Below, piece by piece: positions 6,841 to 16,600 of a DNA stretch of 55,785 nt. The notes under the pieces were generated by a model that was given only the letters and a program-made list of their open reading frames with translations, searched no databases and was not told where the DNA came from. The position numbers were made by a program, and so were the translations under genes. Within the stretch, counting starts at the first letter, position 1; each line of letters starts with the position of its first letter. This stretch comes from an uncultured Pseudomonadota bacterium (lineage in GTDB: Bacteria; Myxococcota_A; UBA796; SXON01), in contig CAIMSU010000073.1 in assembly GCA_903844155.1 (NCBI GenBank), positions 1-55,785 on the forward strand, in the 5' to 3' direction.

Positions 6841-9645
6841 ATGGTCCCCTTCGCGGCCGCCTTCGCGCTCCTCACTGCTTGCGCCCCGAAGCGAGCCGAG
6901 CGCGCTGTTCCCGAGGGCGACTCCGTGGTGCCCGCAACGGACACGAGCACGGACACGGCGCCCGCGGACTCCGCCGATTCCGAGCCCCCAACCGGACGAT
7001 TGACCGGCGACCTCGACCTCGACGCCATCGCCGGCGCCCATCGCGTCGACGCCGCAGTCAGCACGGCGGTCTCCATCGCTTCGGCAGCGGGGGATGTCGA
7101 TGGCGACGGCGTAGCGGACTTGCTGATCGCCGGGGGCGACGAGAGCGCCTGGCTGTGGCGCGGACCGATCGGTGACGGCGGACCGTCCGGGCCGGAGCCC
7201 ACGACGCAGACACACTTCGTCAGCAGCGATCCGGGGCGGGACTCGGACCAGGAGATCACGGGCGTGAGCGCGGGGGGCGACGTCGACGGTGACGGGCTCC
7301 CGGACGTCGTCCTGACCAGCTCCTACGGCGGCGGCTACCTCTACACCTCCGGCCTCGAAGACGCCGAGATCCTCATCAACAGCGCCACCACCCACCTCGG
7401 CGCGACGACCGACCGTTACGACGACAGCGCCTGCGTGGACGTCGGCGACCTCGACGGCGACGGCATCGACGAGGTCGCGCTGGGCGTCGACGACAGCGAG
7501 CACGCCGCCTTCGTCTACGCAGGACCACTCGCACCGGGAGATCACGGCGAAGCCGGCGACATTGACATCCTGCAGACCCGCGACCGCGACATCCACCCGA
7601 CCCGCGTCGGAGACATCGACGGCGACGGCCTCGACGACCTCGCCCTCTCGGGCACCGGCGCGACCAATTCCGGCGACGGTCCCGCATCCGGCCTGTGGAT
7701 CTTCACCGGCGGCTCTCCCTGGTCGCGCGATCTGCTCTCCGCCGCGATCATCCTCGACAACACCGGCGACAACGGCGCATTCGGCACCGCCGTGGCGAGC
7801 GGCGACTTTGACGGCGACGGGTCACGGGATCTCGTGGTCTCCGCGCCCGGCGGGCCCTACGACCCCACGCCCCGGGGTGCGGTCTACCTGCAGCCCGGTC
7901 CGGTCGCGTCGGGGGCCTACACGCTGGACGTCCCCGCGCTCGAGGGCACGCACGACGGCGACAGGGCCGGCTACGCGCTCTCCGGCGGCGAGGATCTCGA
8001 CGGCGACGGGCGTGACGACCTCGTCGTCGCCTCGAACCCCTGGTATGGCGACGGCGCGGTTGACGTCGTCTACGGCCCAATGCCGGCGGCAACGACCACG
8101 CTCTACGCTGCCGGGGTGGCGCTCGACGGCTCCCTCCGGAACACGGTCGCCGTCGCGCTGACCCCCGACGTTACCGGCGATGGTCGGGCCGATCTCGTCG
8201 TCCAGGCCGGCGGCCAGAGCCTCCGCGAGGAGACCTGGGTCGTGCCCGGAGGGAGGGAAATGGCCGGCGACGACCTGGATCGCGACCACAGCGCGGCGCC
8301 AGCGGACTGCGACGACGCCGACGCCGCCATCCGCCCCGGGGCCGTTGAGGGGTGTGGCGACGCGGTCGATCAGGACTGCGACGGGGACCCGGACGCCAGC
8401 TGCGACCCCACCGCGCTCTCCGTTGCCGACGCGGTCACGACCTGGGGCGACCAACCCGTCGACGCGGACGCCGGGGAGCGGCTCGCGGACGCCGGGGACC
8501 TCGACGGCGACGGGCTGGACGACCTGATCATCGCAGGCGTAGGGTCCGGCGAGGGCACGGTGGCCGCCGCCTGGTACGTGATCACGGACGCCGGGGTCTC
8601 GGGCCCGCGTTCCCTGACCGACGCGGCCGCAACGCTCGAGGGCACGGCCTACGACGACGGCCCCTGCGACGTGACCGCCGCGGGTGATCTCACCGGGGAT
8701 GGCGTGCCCGACGTGATCGCGCACGGTCAACTCTACGCGGGGCCGGTCGGGGGTGTTCTGGGTCCGGACGCCCTCGGCGCGACCTCCTGGGCGAGCGATT
8801 ACCACCCGCTCGGCGCCCACGATGTCGATGGGGACGGCGCCCCCGATCTCGTGCTCGCCGCTGGCGGGACCCAGCCGACGCTGACCCTCTACGCGGGTCC
8901 GCTCCCACCCGGCCGGCTGGACTACGAGGCACCCGCGGCGACGCTGCGATGGAACTGGGAGAACGCCGAGCTTGGGACGGCCTTGGCCGCGGGAGATCTG
9001 GACGGCGACGGCGTGGACGACCTGGCCGTGGCCGCGACCTCCGGGATCCAGCCGGTCTCCATGCTCTACACGCTGGCTGGGCCACTCGTGGACGGCTGGC
9101 TCGAGGACGAGGCGACGGCGACGCTCTCGGAGACCCATTCCTACGACGGCTTCGCGGCGGTCGTCATCGCCGATCTCGACGGCGACGGTCTCGCCGATCT
9201 CACCTTCGGCGCCCCCGGCATCGACACGGACGACAACGGCGATGGGGCTGTCTTCGCTTTCCTGGGCGGGGCCCCGGTCGGCGCCCAGACGCCCGAAGGC
9301 GCCACGTTCCGGGCCATGGGGTCAGCCGGCAGCCTTGCTGGGTCGTCCCTCTCGGTCCTCCCCGGGGGCGGCGACGGCGGGGGCCTGCTCGTCGGCGGTC
9401 CAGGGGACTCCGACGCGGGCGCCTCTGCCGGGAACGCGTGGGCCCTCAATGGGCCGCTCGGCGCGGGCACGCGCTGGCTCGTCGACGCCGACGCGCACAT
9501 CATCGGCGAGCAGGCCGGCGACGCGCTCGGCACCGCTGTTGTCGCCCTCCCGGATCTCGATGGCGACGGGCTCGCCGAGCTGTACGCCGGGGCGCCGGGC
9601 GCGCTCGCTCGCGGCCCGAGCGTGTACCGCTGGGCCGGTCCATGA
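6841..9645 (+). CDS. FG-GAP repeat lipoprotein with MopE-type metal-binding motif
   Basis: The 934-residue surface protein has a lipobox (LLTACAP), then a Thr/Asp/Ser linker. About a dozen FG-GAP/VCBS blades carry calcium loops of the DxDGDGxxDL type (DVDGDGVADLL, DLDGDGIDEVAL, DLDGDGLAEL), as in integrin-like seven-bladed propellers. There are probably two propellers. Between them, at about 478-521, is the DCDDADAA...DQDCDGDPD motif found repeatedly in Myxococcota proteins. ATG 6841 was chosen because it yields the signal peptide. The frame stays open further upstream, inside the preceding gene. Role: adhesion or calcium-dependent binding is inferred from fold only. Confidence 0.8.
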   Translation: MVPFAAAFALLTACAPKRAERAVPEGDSVVPATDTSTDTAPADSADSEPPTGRLTGDLDLDAIAGAHRVDAAVSTAVSIASAAGDVDGDGVADLLIAGGDESAWLWRGPIGDGGPSGPEPTTQTHFVSSDPGRDSDQEITGVSAGGDVDGDGLPDVVLTSSYGGGYLYTSGLEDAEILINSATTHLGATTDRYDDSACVDVGDLDGDGIDEVALGVDDSEHAAFVYAGPLAPGDHGEAGDIDILQTRDRDIHPTRVGDIDGDGLDDLALSGTGATNSGDGPASGLWIFTGGSPWSRDLLSAAIILDNTGDNGAFGTAVASGDFDGDGSRDLVVSAPGGPYDPTPRGAVYLQPGPVASGAYTLDVPALEGTHDGDRAGYALSGGEDLDGDGRDDLVVASNPWYGDGAVDVVYGPMPAATTTLYAAGVALDGSLRNTVAVALTPDVTGDGRADLVVQAGGQSLREETWVVPGGREMAGDDLDRDHSAAPADCDDADAAIRPGAVEGCGDAVDQDCDGDPDASCDPTALSVADAVTTWGDQPVDADAGERLADAGDLDGDGLDDLIIAGVGSGEGTVAAAWYVITDAGVSGPRSLTDAAATLEGTAYDDGPCDVTAAGDLTGDGVPDVIAHGQLYAGPVGGVLGPDALGATSWASDYHPLGAHDVDGDGAPDLVLAAGGTQPTLTLYAGPLPPGRLDYEAPAATLRWNWENAELGTALAAGDLDGDGVDDLAVAATSGIQPVSMLYTLAGPLVDGWLEDEATATLSETHSYDGFAAVVIADLDGDGLADLTFGAPGIDTDDNGDGAVFAFLGGAPVGAQTPEGATFRAMGSAGSLAGSSLSVLPGGGDGGGLLVGGPGDSDAGASAGNAWALNGPLGAGTRWLVDADAHIIGEQAGDALGTAVVALPDLDGDGLAELYAGAPGALARGPSVYRWAGP

Positions 9646-9680
9646 AGCGCCTCCACCGCGCCCGGGTCGACCGCCCGCGG

Positions 9681-9720
9681 TGGGCAACAATTGCCCATCC
9701 ATCGCCCGCTCCATCGGGCG
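9681..9720 (+). promoter_or_regulatory. two inverted repeats upstream of the LVIVD lipoprotein gene
   Basis: Two hairpins lie between the FG-GAP gene and the next start. TGGGCAA/TTGCCCA has a three-base loop (9681-9697), and CGCCCG/CGGGCG has a six-base loop (9703-9720). They could end the upstream transcript or bind a regulator. Neither has a T-tract. Confidence 0.4.
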
Positions 9721-9726
9721 TACACT
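9721..9726 (+). promoter_or_regulatory. -10-like TACACT, leaderless-type promoter
   Basis: TACACT lies exactly six bases before ATG 9733. No Shine-Dalgarno sequence is present. It abuts the second inverted repeat. Confidence 0.45.
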
Positions 9727-9732
9727 CGGCGT

Positions 9733-11214
9733 ATGCACCCCCGACTCCTCGCCCCCTCCTTCGCCCTCCTCTGCGCGTGCACACAGCCACCCGCGCCCTG
9801 TGATTCGCCCAACTTCGAGGCGACGAACGGCGGTTGTTACCCGGACCCCGGCATGCATTTCGACGGCATCGCCAGTGCGACCTGGGACGGCGGCGATGGG
9901 CTCTCTGCGGCGTTTGACCCCGCCTATGGGGCCCCGCCGCTGGTCTACACCCTCACCGTGACGGACGACGCCGGGGCCGTGGTGACGAAAACCGGCTCCC
10001 ACTCGCCGCTTACCGTGACCGGTCTGGCGGACGGGATCTACACACTCTCCGTGAGTGTTGTCGACTCGTTCGGGCGCACCGCCGGGGCCGAGAAGTCGAT
10101 CGAACAGCTCGTCGGGGCGAATCGCGTTGTTTATCGCGGAGAAGCTGGGCTCGACGGGGGCGCACGCGCGGTCTCGGGCGACGGCGACCTCATCGCCATC
10201 GGCGGTGGGCCGGACAAGCAGGGGCAGACCGAAAAGACCGGTCTGGCCGCGATCGTGGACGCTTCGGACGTGAACAACCCGGTGACCCTCTCGACGATCA
10301 CGGGCCTCGGGCAGGTGACCGACGTCGAGATCCATGATGGCTTGTTGTTTGTCGCGACAGACACGGTCCAGGACTCGTCAGCCACGACGGGCGTCTGGAT
10401 CTACGACATCGCCGATCCCACCGCCCCCGTGCTGGTCTCCACCATCGAAAAGACCGAGGACATCGCCCACACCTTGAGTTGGGGCACCATCGCCGGGCAG
10501 GACCTCCTCCTGCTTGCCAGCAACCAACAGAGCGGTGGTCGGATCGCGTTCTATTCCTTCGCCGACCCCGCGAATCCGGCGCTCGCAGGGTACTGGTCGC
10601 CGCCACCCTCGCCCCAGGGCTCCGGGGTCCACGACCAGATCCTGATCGACCAGCCCTGTGTGCGTGGCTCCGCCGCAACCGGGGCCTGCCTGTATTCGGC
10701 GTACACGGAGGGCTTTGGCATCGTCGACGTCTCCGACCTGGCCAACCCCCTCACCCTCGTCGCGCAAGACGCCACCTGGTCCAACCCCTTCGTCCACAAC
10801 CTCGGCCTCACCGACGATGGCCTCACGATGGCGATGTCCGAGGAGGCGGTCGGCGGGGGATTGCGGGTCTGGGACCTCTCGAACCTCGACGCGCCGGTCC
10901 AGGCTGCCGAGTACATCACGGCACCAACCCACTCGATCCACAACGTGGCTGTGCGAGGAAGCACGGCGTTCTGCGCGTGGTACGTGGACGGGCTGCTTGC
11001 ATTGGATCTCTCGGACCCAGCCAACCCAACCCTCGTCGGCAGCTACGACACCTACGCAGGCGCGGACACAGTGGAGGAGCGCAGCGACGGCACCGAGTGG
11101 CCGAACGTGGCCGGGGCAACCAACGTGTGGGTCGGCGGCCCGCACATCGCCGTCTCTGACTCAGTACGGGGGTTGATCCTGTTTGATTTCTATGCGGTAA
11201 CGGTCGCGGGCTAA
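9733..11214 (+). CDS. LVIVD-repeat beta-propeller lipoprotein
   Basis: The 493-residue protein has a signal peptide with lipobox LLCAC. Residues of about 15-125 hold a small Cys-containing segment and an Ig-like domain (YTLTVTDDAGAVV). The rest consists of propeller blades of the LVIVD family: AIVDASDVNNPV, IYDIADPTAPV, FYSFADPANPAL, IVDVSDLANPL, VWDLSNLDAPV, ALDLSDPANPTLV. Such proteins are predicted extracellular with no known catalytic role. ATG 9733 was preferred over an in-frame upstream ATG (9691) because it starts the signal peptide directly. Its stop overlaps the convergent pncB stop by four bases. Confidence 0.8.
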   Translation: MHPRLLAPSFALLCACTQPPAPCDSPNFEATNGGCYPDPGMHFDGIASATWDGGDGLSAAFDPAYGAPPLVYTLTVTDDAGAVVTKTGSHSPLTVTGLADGIYTLSVSVVDSFGRTAGAEKSIEQLVGANRVVYRGEAGLDGGARAVSGDGDLIAIGGGPDKQGQTEKTGLAAIVDASDVNNPVTLSTITGLGQVTDVEIHDGLLFVATDTVQDSSATTGVWIYDIADPTAPVLVSTIEKTEDIAHTLSWGTIAGQDLLLLASNQQSGGRIAFYSFADPANPALAGYWSPPPSPQGSGVHDQILIDQPCVRGSAATGACLYSAYTEGFGIVDVSDLANPLTLVAQDATWSNPFVHNLGLTDDGLTMAMSEEAVGGGLRVWDLSNLDAPVQAAEYITAPTHSIHNVAVRGSTAFCAWYVDGLLALDLSDPANPTLVGSYDTYAGADTVEERSDGTEWPNVAGATNVWVGGPHIAVSDSVRGLILFDFYAVTVAG

Positions 11215-12464
11215 CCAGGACCCCTCACCGGCCACTCCGCCGGGTCCTGCAACCGCCGCACGGCCGCCGGCAACGCCCCAACCGCACGGGCCCTGTGCTC
11301 TCGCGCCTGCGCGAGCGTCGGCCGGTCCGCGGCTACCGGCTGCAAGAGCCCGACCCCGCCTGCCCGCTCCATCGCCCACGCCTCGTTCACGCCGACCATC
11401 GTATCGCCCTGCGCCGTCCTGAAAATCTGCTTCTTTCCTGGCCAACGCGCAGCGCCCTCACCGCGCGCAGCGACGGGTCCGTGCGGCGTCTGGCGCTCGG
11501 CCACGCGGAAGGCGAGCCGGACATTCTCGTCCGTGACCCGCGCAAGCGCCCGGCCCACCGCGTACCGGTCGATTGGCGCGCCGGCGGCGACGAGCGAGGC
11601 GATGCGGTGCTCATCGAGGTGCCCGGAGCCAAGGATGCGCGTGGACGCGTACCCGGCAGCGTCGAGAGCGGCGCGCACCTCGCCGGCTTTCCGGCCAAGA
11701 TCGGGGTGGTCCAGGCGCACACTCAGGACGTCGCCGCGAAACTTCTTGAGATCGGCGACGCCGGCGACCGGGTCGTCGTCGGGCAGCGCGAGGTGGCCGA
11801 TGCCGGGGAAATAGAGGCGAAAGGCGTCGTAGGCGAGCTGCTGGTCGCCGTAGGCGGCGAGGAAGGTGTCGGACATCGTGCCGATGGACGGGACGCCCCA
11901 GCGCAAGACGGCCGCGGCGTTGGTGGTGCCCGCAGTGCCGCCGATGTAGGCCGAGCGCGCGGCGAGCAAGGCGGCTTCGGGATGGGGCGCACGACGGCTC
12001 CCGAAGTCGTAGACCGGCGCCCCACCGGCTGCGGCGACGAGGCGGGCCGCGCGTGTGGCGATGAGCGACGATGCCGACACGATCTGGATGGCGAGCGTCT
12101 CAATCAGGCCGCAGGCCATCAGCGGCGCGGTGACGCGGAGGATCGGCTCGCCCGGGAACACCGGGGTGCCCTCGGGGACGGCGTGGACGCTGCCTTCAAA
12201 CCGGAACCGGCGCAGATAGTCGAAGAACGCCGGCTTCACCTGTTTGAACACCGGATACTGCGCGAGGGCCGAGACCTGCGCCTCGCTGAACGTCATCGCC
12301 CGCAACCGCTCCATCAGCGGGTCCAGCCCGGCCGCGATCAGGAATCCCCAGTCCTCCGGCAATCCGCGCGCGTACAGGTCAAAGGTCGCCTCGCCCCACA
12401 GCCCGTCTGCGTACCAGGTCGCCGCGAGGACGATCTGGTAGAGCTCGGAGGGGAGCGTGTCCAC
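11211..12464 (-). CDS. pncB: nicotinate phosphoribosyltransferase
   Basis: The 417-residue cytoplasmic enzyme makes nicotinate mononucleotide from nicotinate and PRPP in the NAD salvage (Preiss-Handler) pathway. Family features are the N-terminal YADGLWGEATFDLYARG, EPILRVTAP, the substrate-binding YDFGSRRAPHPEAALLAARS with GGTAGTTN, then DVLSVRLDHPDLG and ILGSGHLDEH towards the C-terminus. Length is normal. The start is one base after the stop of the upstream lipoprotein gene at 12466, so the two are co-transcribed. I see no functional link between them. Confidence 0.92.
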   Translation of the reverse strand: MDTLPSELYQIVLAATWYADGLWGEATFDLYARGLPEDWGFLIAAGLDPLMERLRAMTFSEAQVSALAQYPVFKQVKPAFFDYLRRFRFEGSVHAVPEGTPVFPGEPILRVTAPLMACGLIETLAIQIVSASSLIATRAARLVAAAGGAPVYDFGSRRAPHPEAALLAARSAYIGGTAGTTNAAAVLRWGVPSIGTMSDTFLAAYGDQQLAYDAFRLYFPGIGHLALPDDDPVAGVADLKKFRGDVLSVRLDHPDLGRKAGEVRAALDAAGYASTRILGSGHLDEHRIASLVAAGAPIDRYAVGRALARVTDENVRLAFRVAERQTPHGPVAARGEGAARWPGKKQIFRTAQGDTMVGVNEAWAMERAGGVGLLQPVAADRPTLAQAREHRARAVGALPAAVRRLQDPAEWPVRGPG

Positions 12465-12465
12465 C

Positions 12466-13434
12466 CTACGGCTTGTACTGGATGGCCGCGCCGAGGTTGC
12501 CGACGGCCCAGACGTTGGTCGCGGAGGATCCGTGCACGGCGTAGAGGTTGTTGTTCACCCCGGTCGGCAGGCTTGTCCAGGTAGAACCGTCGTAGTGAAG
12601 AGCGAGCCCGCCGTCGCCGACGGCAAAGACATCGCTCGCGTCAGCCGCCCAGACTCCCCAGAGCGTCAGCGTCGTCGGCACCGCGATGACGGACCAGGCG
12701 TTGCCGTCAAAATGCAGGACCGTTCCGGCATCGCCGACGGCCCAGACGTCCGAGGCCGTGGTCCCGCTCACGCTGTGCAAGCCCCCCTGCACACCGGTGG
12801 TCGACGAGGTCCATGTCCCGCCGGATCGCACGGCAGCGGCACCGTCCTCTCCGACAGCGACGGCGTCGCCAGCGGAGCCCCATACATCGTTCAGGCGCTC
12901 CTGCCCGGGCGGGCTCACGAACGTCCAATTCGTCCCGTCCGACTCGTAGATCCCACCCCAGCCCACCGAGTAGAGCGCGCTTGGCCCCGACCCGCCGAGG
13001 CCCTCGAAATTGTTGGTGCCGAGGTCCGAATCCGTCCACGCGCTGTTGGCGTAGTGCTCGATGTGGCCCTCGTCGCCCGCCGCGTAGAGCTCGACCGTGT
13101 CACCCGACCCGGTGCCCCACAGATCGTGCAGGTCCACCGTCACCGGCGGGGTGACCGCGCTGAAACCGACGGACGCCGTACCCACCCAGCCCTGCCCGCC
13201 GCTGCCGACGATGTACGTGCCCTCTCCCGACGCGTAGACGCCGTGGAAGGTGGACGACGTCTCGATGTGGCAGTTCGTCCATACCGGGGTCACGACGGTG
13301 CCCGTGTCGGACGTCGAGTCGGAGGCGTGGGAGTCAGGCACCACGCTGTCGCTGGTTCCGCCCGTGCAAGCGGCGAGCAGGCCGCAAAGGCCGACCGGAA
13401 GGACGAATGCGCAGCGAAAGAGGGGGACGGTCAT
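12466..13434 (-). CDS. lipoprotein with WD/BNR-like propeller repeats
   Basis: The 322-residue protein has a lipobox (LLAACTGG) and an Asp/Ser/Thr linker. It then has repeats of the form VWAVGDAGTVLHFDGNAWS, VFAVGDGGLALHYDGSTWT and VWAVGNLGAAIQY, the glycine-rich propeller repeats common in Myxococcota surface proteins. ATG 13434 is supported by an AGGAG seven bases upstream. A longer frame to 13497 lacks a signal sequence at its beginning. Function is unknown. Confidence 0.75.
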   Translation of the reverse strand: MTVPLFRCAFVLPVGLCGLLAACTGGTSDSVVPDSHASDSTSDTGTVVTPVWTNCHIETSSTFHGVYASGEGTYIVGSGGQGWVGTASVGFSAVTPPVTVDLHDLWGTGSGDTVELYAAGDEGHIEHYANSAWTDSDLGTNNFEGLGGSGPSALYSVGWGGIYESDGTNWTFVSPPGQERLNDVWGSAGDAVAVGEDGAAAVRSGGTWTSSTTGVQGGLHSVSGTTASDVWAVGDAGTVLHFDGNAWSVIAVPTTLTLWGVWAADASDVFAVGDGGLALHYDGSTWTSLPTGVNNNLYAVHGSSATNVWAVGNLGAAIQYKP

Positions 13435-13672
13435 GGTTCGGCTCCTGCGACACGAGGGTAACCGGCCGCCGATCCCGGCGCTCGGCGAACCTCGCACCGG
13501 CCTCGGCCGTCAATTCTTGCCGTTCCGAGGCCACGTTCGCCGCCAGCCGCCGAGTACGCCAGCCGGCACGGTTCGTGCGCGGAACCGCGCGCCGGGGGGC
13601 CATTGCTCTCGCCAATCGCGCGCTTTCAGCCACTTAGGAGGTGAACGTTCGCCCAGCGCCAGCACTGGCCCC

Positions 13673-16600
13673 CTAGCCCCCGATGGCGTCCCGCGCCGCA
13701 GCGATGGCGTCGTGCTGGTCCGGGTAGCGCTTCTGCAGTTCATCCAGGATCCTTCGGGCCTCCGTCGAGTCGCCCTGCGCATTTTCGGCAGCAGAGCGTC
13801 CGATTTCGGCCTGGACGATGTAGTAGGCATCCGTGGTGCTCGCCTTTGCCGCGTTGAACTCGTCGAGCGCGCCCTTGGCATCGTCGGCACGCAGCGCGCA
13901 CTCGCCGAGCCCGAGCAGGCGCACCGTGCGCTCCTCGGCGCCGCCAGCGAGCTTGTCGTACACGTCGTGGGCTGCTCCCACCTGGTTCTGATCGAGCAGC
14001 GCCTCGCCGCGGACCTGCGCGATGGAGAGGGTGTAGCCGGGGTCGGGCGTCGCGAGCTTGTCGAGGGCCGCCAGCGCGGTCTTCGGATCGTCCTGGGCCA
14101 TGGCAACGCGCGCGAGACCAAGGTTCCCGGCCGTCTTCGTCTCGTTGTCCTCGGCGTCCGCGAGGCGCTGCCACGCCTCCTTGGCGTCGTTGAGCTTGCC
14201 CATGCCTTCTAGCACGAGCCCGCGCTCCGCCGGCACCCTTGGGTCGTCGCAATTCGCGAGGAGGTTTTGGGCGTCTTCGAAGTTCCCCGCCTCCCGCGCC
14301 ACGCGGGCCAGCCCGTAGCAGGCGCTCGCATCGCCAGACGCCTTGAGCGTGTCGAGCACCTTCTGGGCGCCGTGGAAGTCACCGGCCTCGATCCTCGTAT
14401 CCGCCTCGGTCTCCGCGACCCAGGCCTTGTCCTGGGAGTCCGTCGGGGTGAGTCCGGCCAGGAGCGTAGCTGCGTCGTCGGCCCGCCCCGCGTCCCTCAG
14501 CGCCCCGGCCCGCTCCATCGCCAGTTCAAAACCCCCCTCCTTCGCGTACTTCACGGTGATCGCCAGCGCAGGTTCCGCCTGCCCTTCCGCCCGAAGCGCA
14601 CGCACGGCGGCCACCGCAAGCTCGCCCCGCAAGTCAGCGTCCTCCTCGTCGGCCAGCCAGGCGTTGATCTGGTCCTCGCCCTCGGTCACCTTGTGCAGCG
14701 CGATCGCCGCCCTCAGCCAGCCGCTACGGGCGTCTGCGCGGTCCTGCCCGGCCGGTGCCTCAGCCATGGCCGCGGCGAAACGCGCCTCGGCCGCGGCGGG
14801 ATCGGTCGTGAGCTTCTGCTCGCCGACGGCGATGTTCGCCTTGATTCGGACTTCGGGCGCAGGGGCGGTCATCAACTTCTCGTAGACGTCCGCCGCCGCG
14901 GGATCCTGCGCCTCGGAGAGCGCCTCGGCCAGCGCGATCTGCAGGTCCAACCGGCGAGCAGGCTCGGCCCGTGCTGCGGCCCCGGACGCCAACGCACGTC
15001 GATATGCGTCGGCGGCGCCCGGCCAGTCGCCGTTCTTGCCCCGAAGCTCGCCGAGCGCCGAGAGCGCCTCCAACGACCAGGAGCCGTCCGTCTTCCCAAC
15101 CTCCAGGTAAAGGCGTTCGGCCTCCTCGTTCTTGCCTGAGAGCGCGGCGATCCGCGCCAGCCCGAGGTTGCACTGCGCGGCAACATCGGCGTCATCGACG
15201 GACCCCGTCGTGGCCTGGGCGAGCAGGCCCCGGTAGACCTTGTCCGCCTCTCCCACCCGGTTCCCGTGAACATAGGCGTTCGCGGCCCCGAGTTGGATGC
15301 GTCGCTTGACCGAGAGCGACGAGGTCGCCGCCATCATCGCGTCGTACCGGTGCAACGCGCCCTCGGGGTCCTTGTCCTCGACCATCAGATCCGCGAGCGC
15401 AAGCTGGGCTTCAAGCTTGGCTTCAGCGCCGGTATTCACGTCGTCCGCAAGCGCGGCCCAAACAGCCTGCGCCTCCCGCCGCTTCCCAGCGTCCTGCAGC
15501 GCGCGGGCCTTTCCAAGCTCGACGGACTCCTTCAGGTCCGGGTTGGCGTTCTCCAACTTCGCCGCCTCCTCCGGGTTCGTCTTGAGCAAAAGGCGCGCGA
15601 GGTCGAGCCGCGCCTCGTCCGCGACGCGAGGCTCGATCCCGTCGATCGCGAGCAGCGTCCTCAGGCTGGTGATGGCCCCGTCGTTGTCCCCGGCGCGCTC
15701 GTCGATCTCGGCCACGAGCGCATCGGCGCGGGCACGGAGCGCAACGTTCGTGGAGGATTGCAGCGGGGCGATGGTCGCCCGAGCGGCCTTGTCGTTCCCG
15801 CGACGCGACAGGAGATCGGCAGCGCCAAGCGAGCCTTCTTCGCCCCCGGGCTCGGAGAGTACCTGCCGGTACAGCGCGAGGGCACCGTCCTCGTCGCCCC
15901 CATCGGCGAGCAGGCGGGCGAGGCGGACCCGAAGCGCGGTGCGGTCCTTGGCGACCTCGGGGGAGGTGCTGACGGTCGTGGCATCGAGCGCGTGCTCGAT
16001 GGTCGAGCGGGCGCTGGCGACGTCGCCGATGCCGGACCACCCTTCGGCGAGGGCGAGGGCCAGGGCCGTGCGCTGGACGTCGGTGTCCGTGGAGGCGAGG
16101 ACCTGGACCTCGCGGTCGAGGAGCGCAGCCCGTTGATCGGCGGGGAGGATCTGGGCGAGGCCGACGAAGGCGGAGGCCCGGTCCGACGGGCCGACATCCG
16201 TCCGGGCGAGGACGCGCTCGTAGGTCGCCTGGGCCTGCAACGCGAGGTCGTGGTGCGCCTGCATGTCCGCGAGGTGGAGGAGCGCGCGCGGCAGATCGTT
16301 GCCGTCGCCGGCGATCGTGACGGCCTGGTCGAGCTGCTCGAGGGCCGGGCCGACGAGGCCGGCCTCCTCGTACGCGCTGGCAGCCTCGATGCAGTAGTCG
16401 ACGTGCTGACTCGGGTCGTTTGCGGCTGCGGCGAGGCTCGCAAACCGCTTGGCCGCCTGAGCCGGGTCGCCGGACTGCTGGGCGACGGTGGCCTGGTGTT
16501 CGAGCATTGCCGCGTCGCCCCCCCCACTCTCGAAGCGCGCCGCCGCGTAGACCCCCATGACGCCGAACAGGGCGACAGCAGCGGCTGTACCAACGAGCCG

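Noticed and set aside
7822-9138. 438-codon minus-strand frame inside the FG-GAP gene
   Set aside because: It is the complement of Asp/Gly-rich codons, with no domain and no start signal. The plus strand carries conserved calcium loops.
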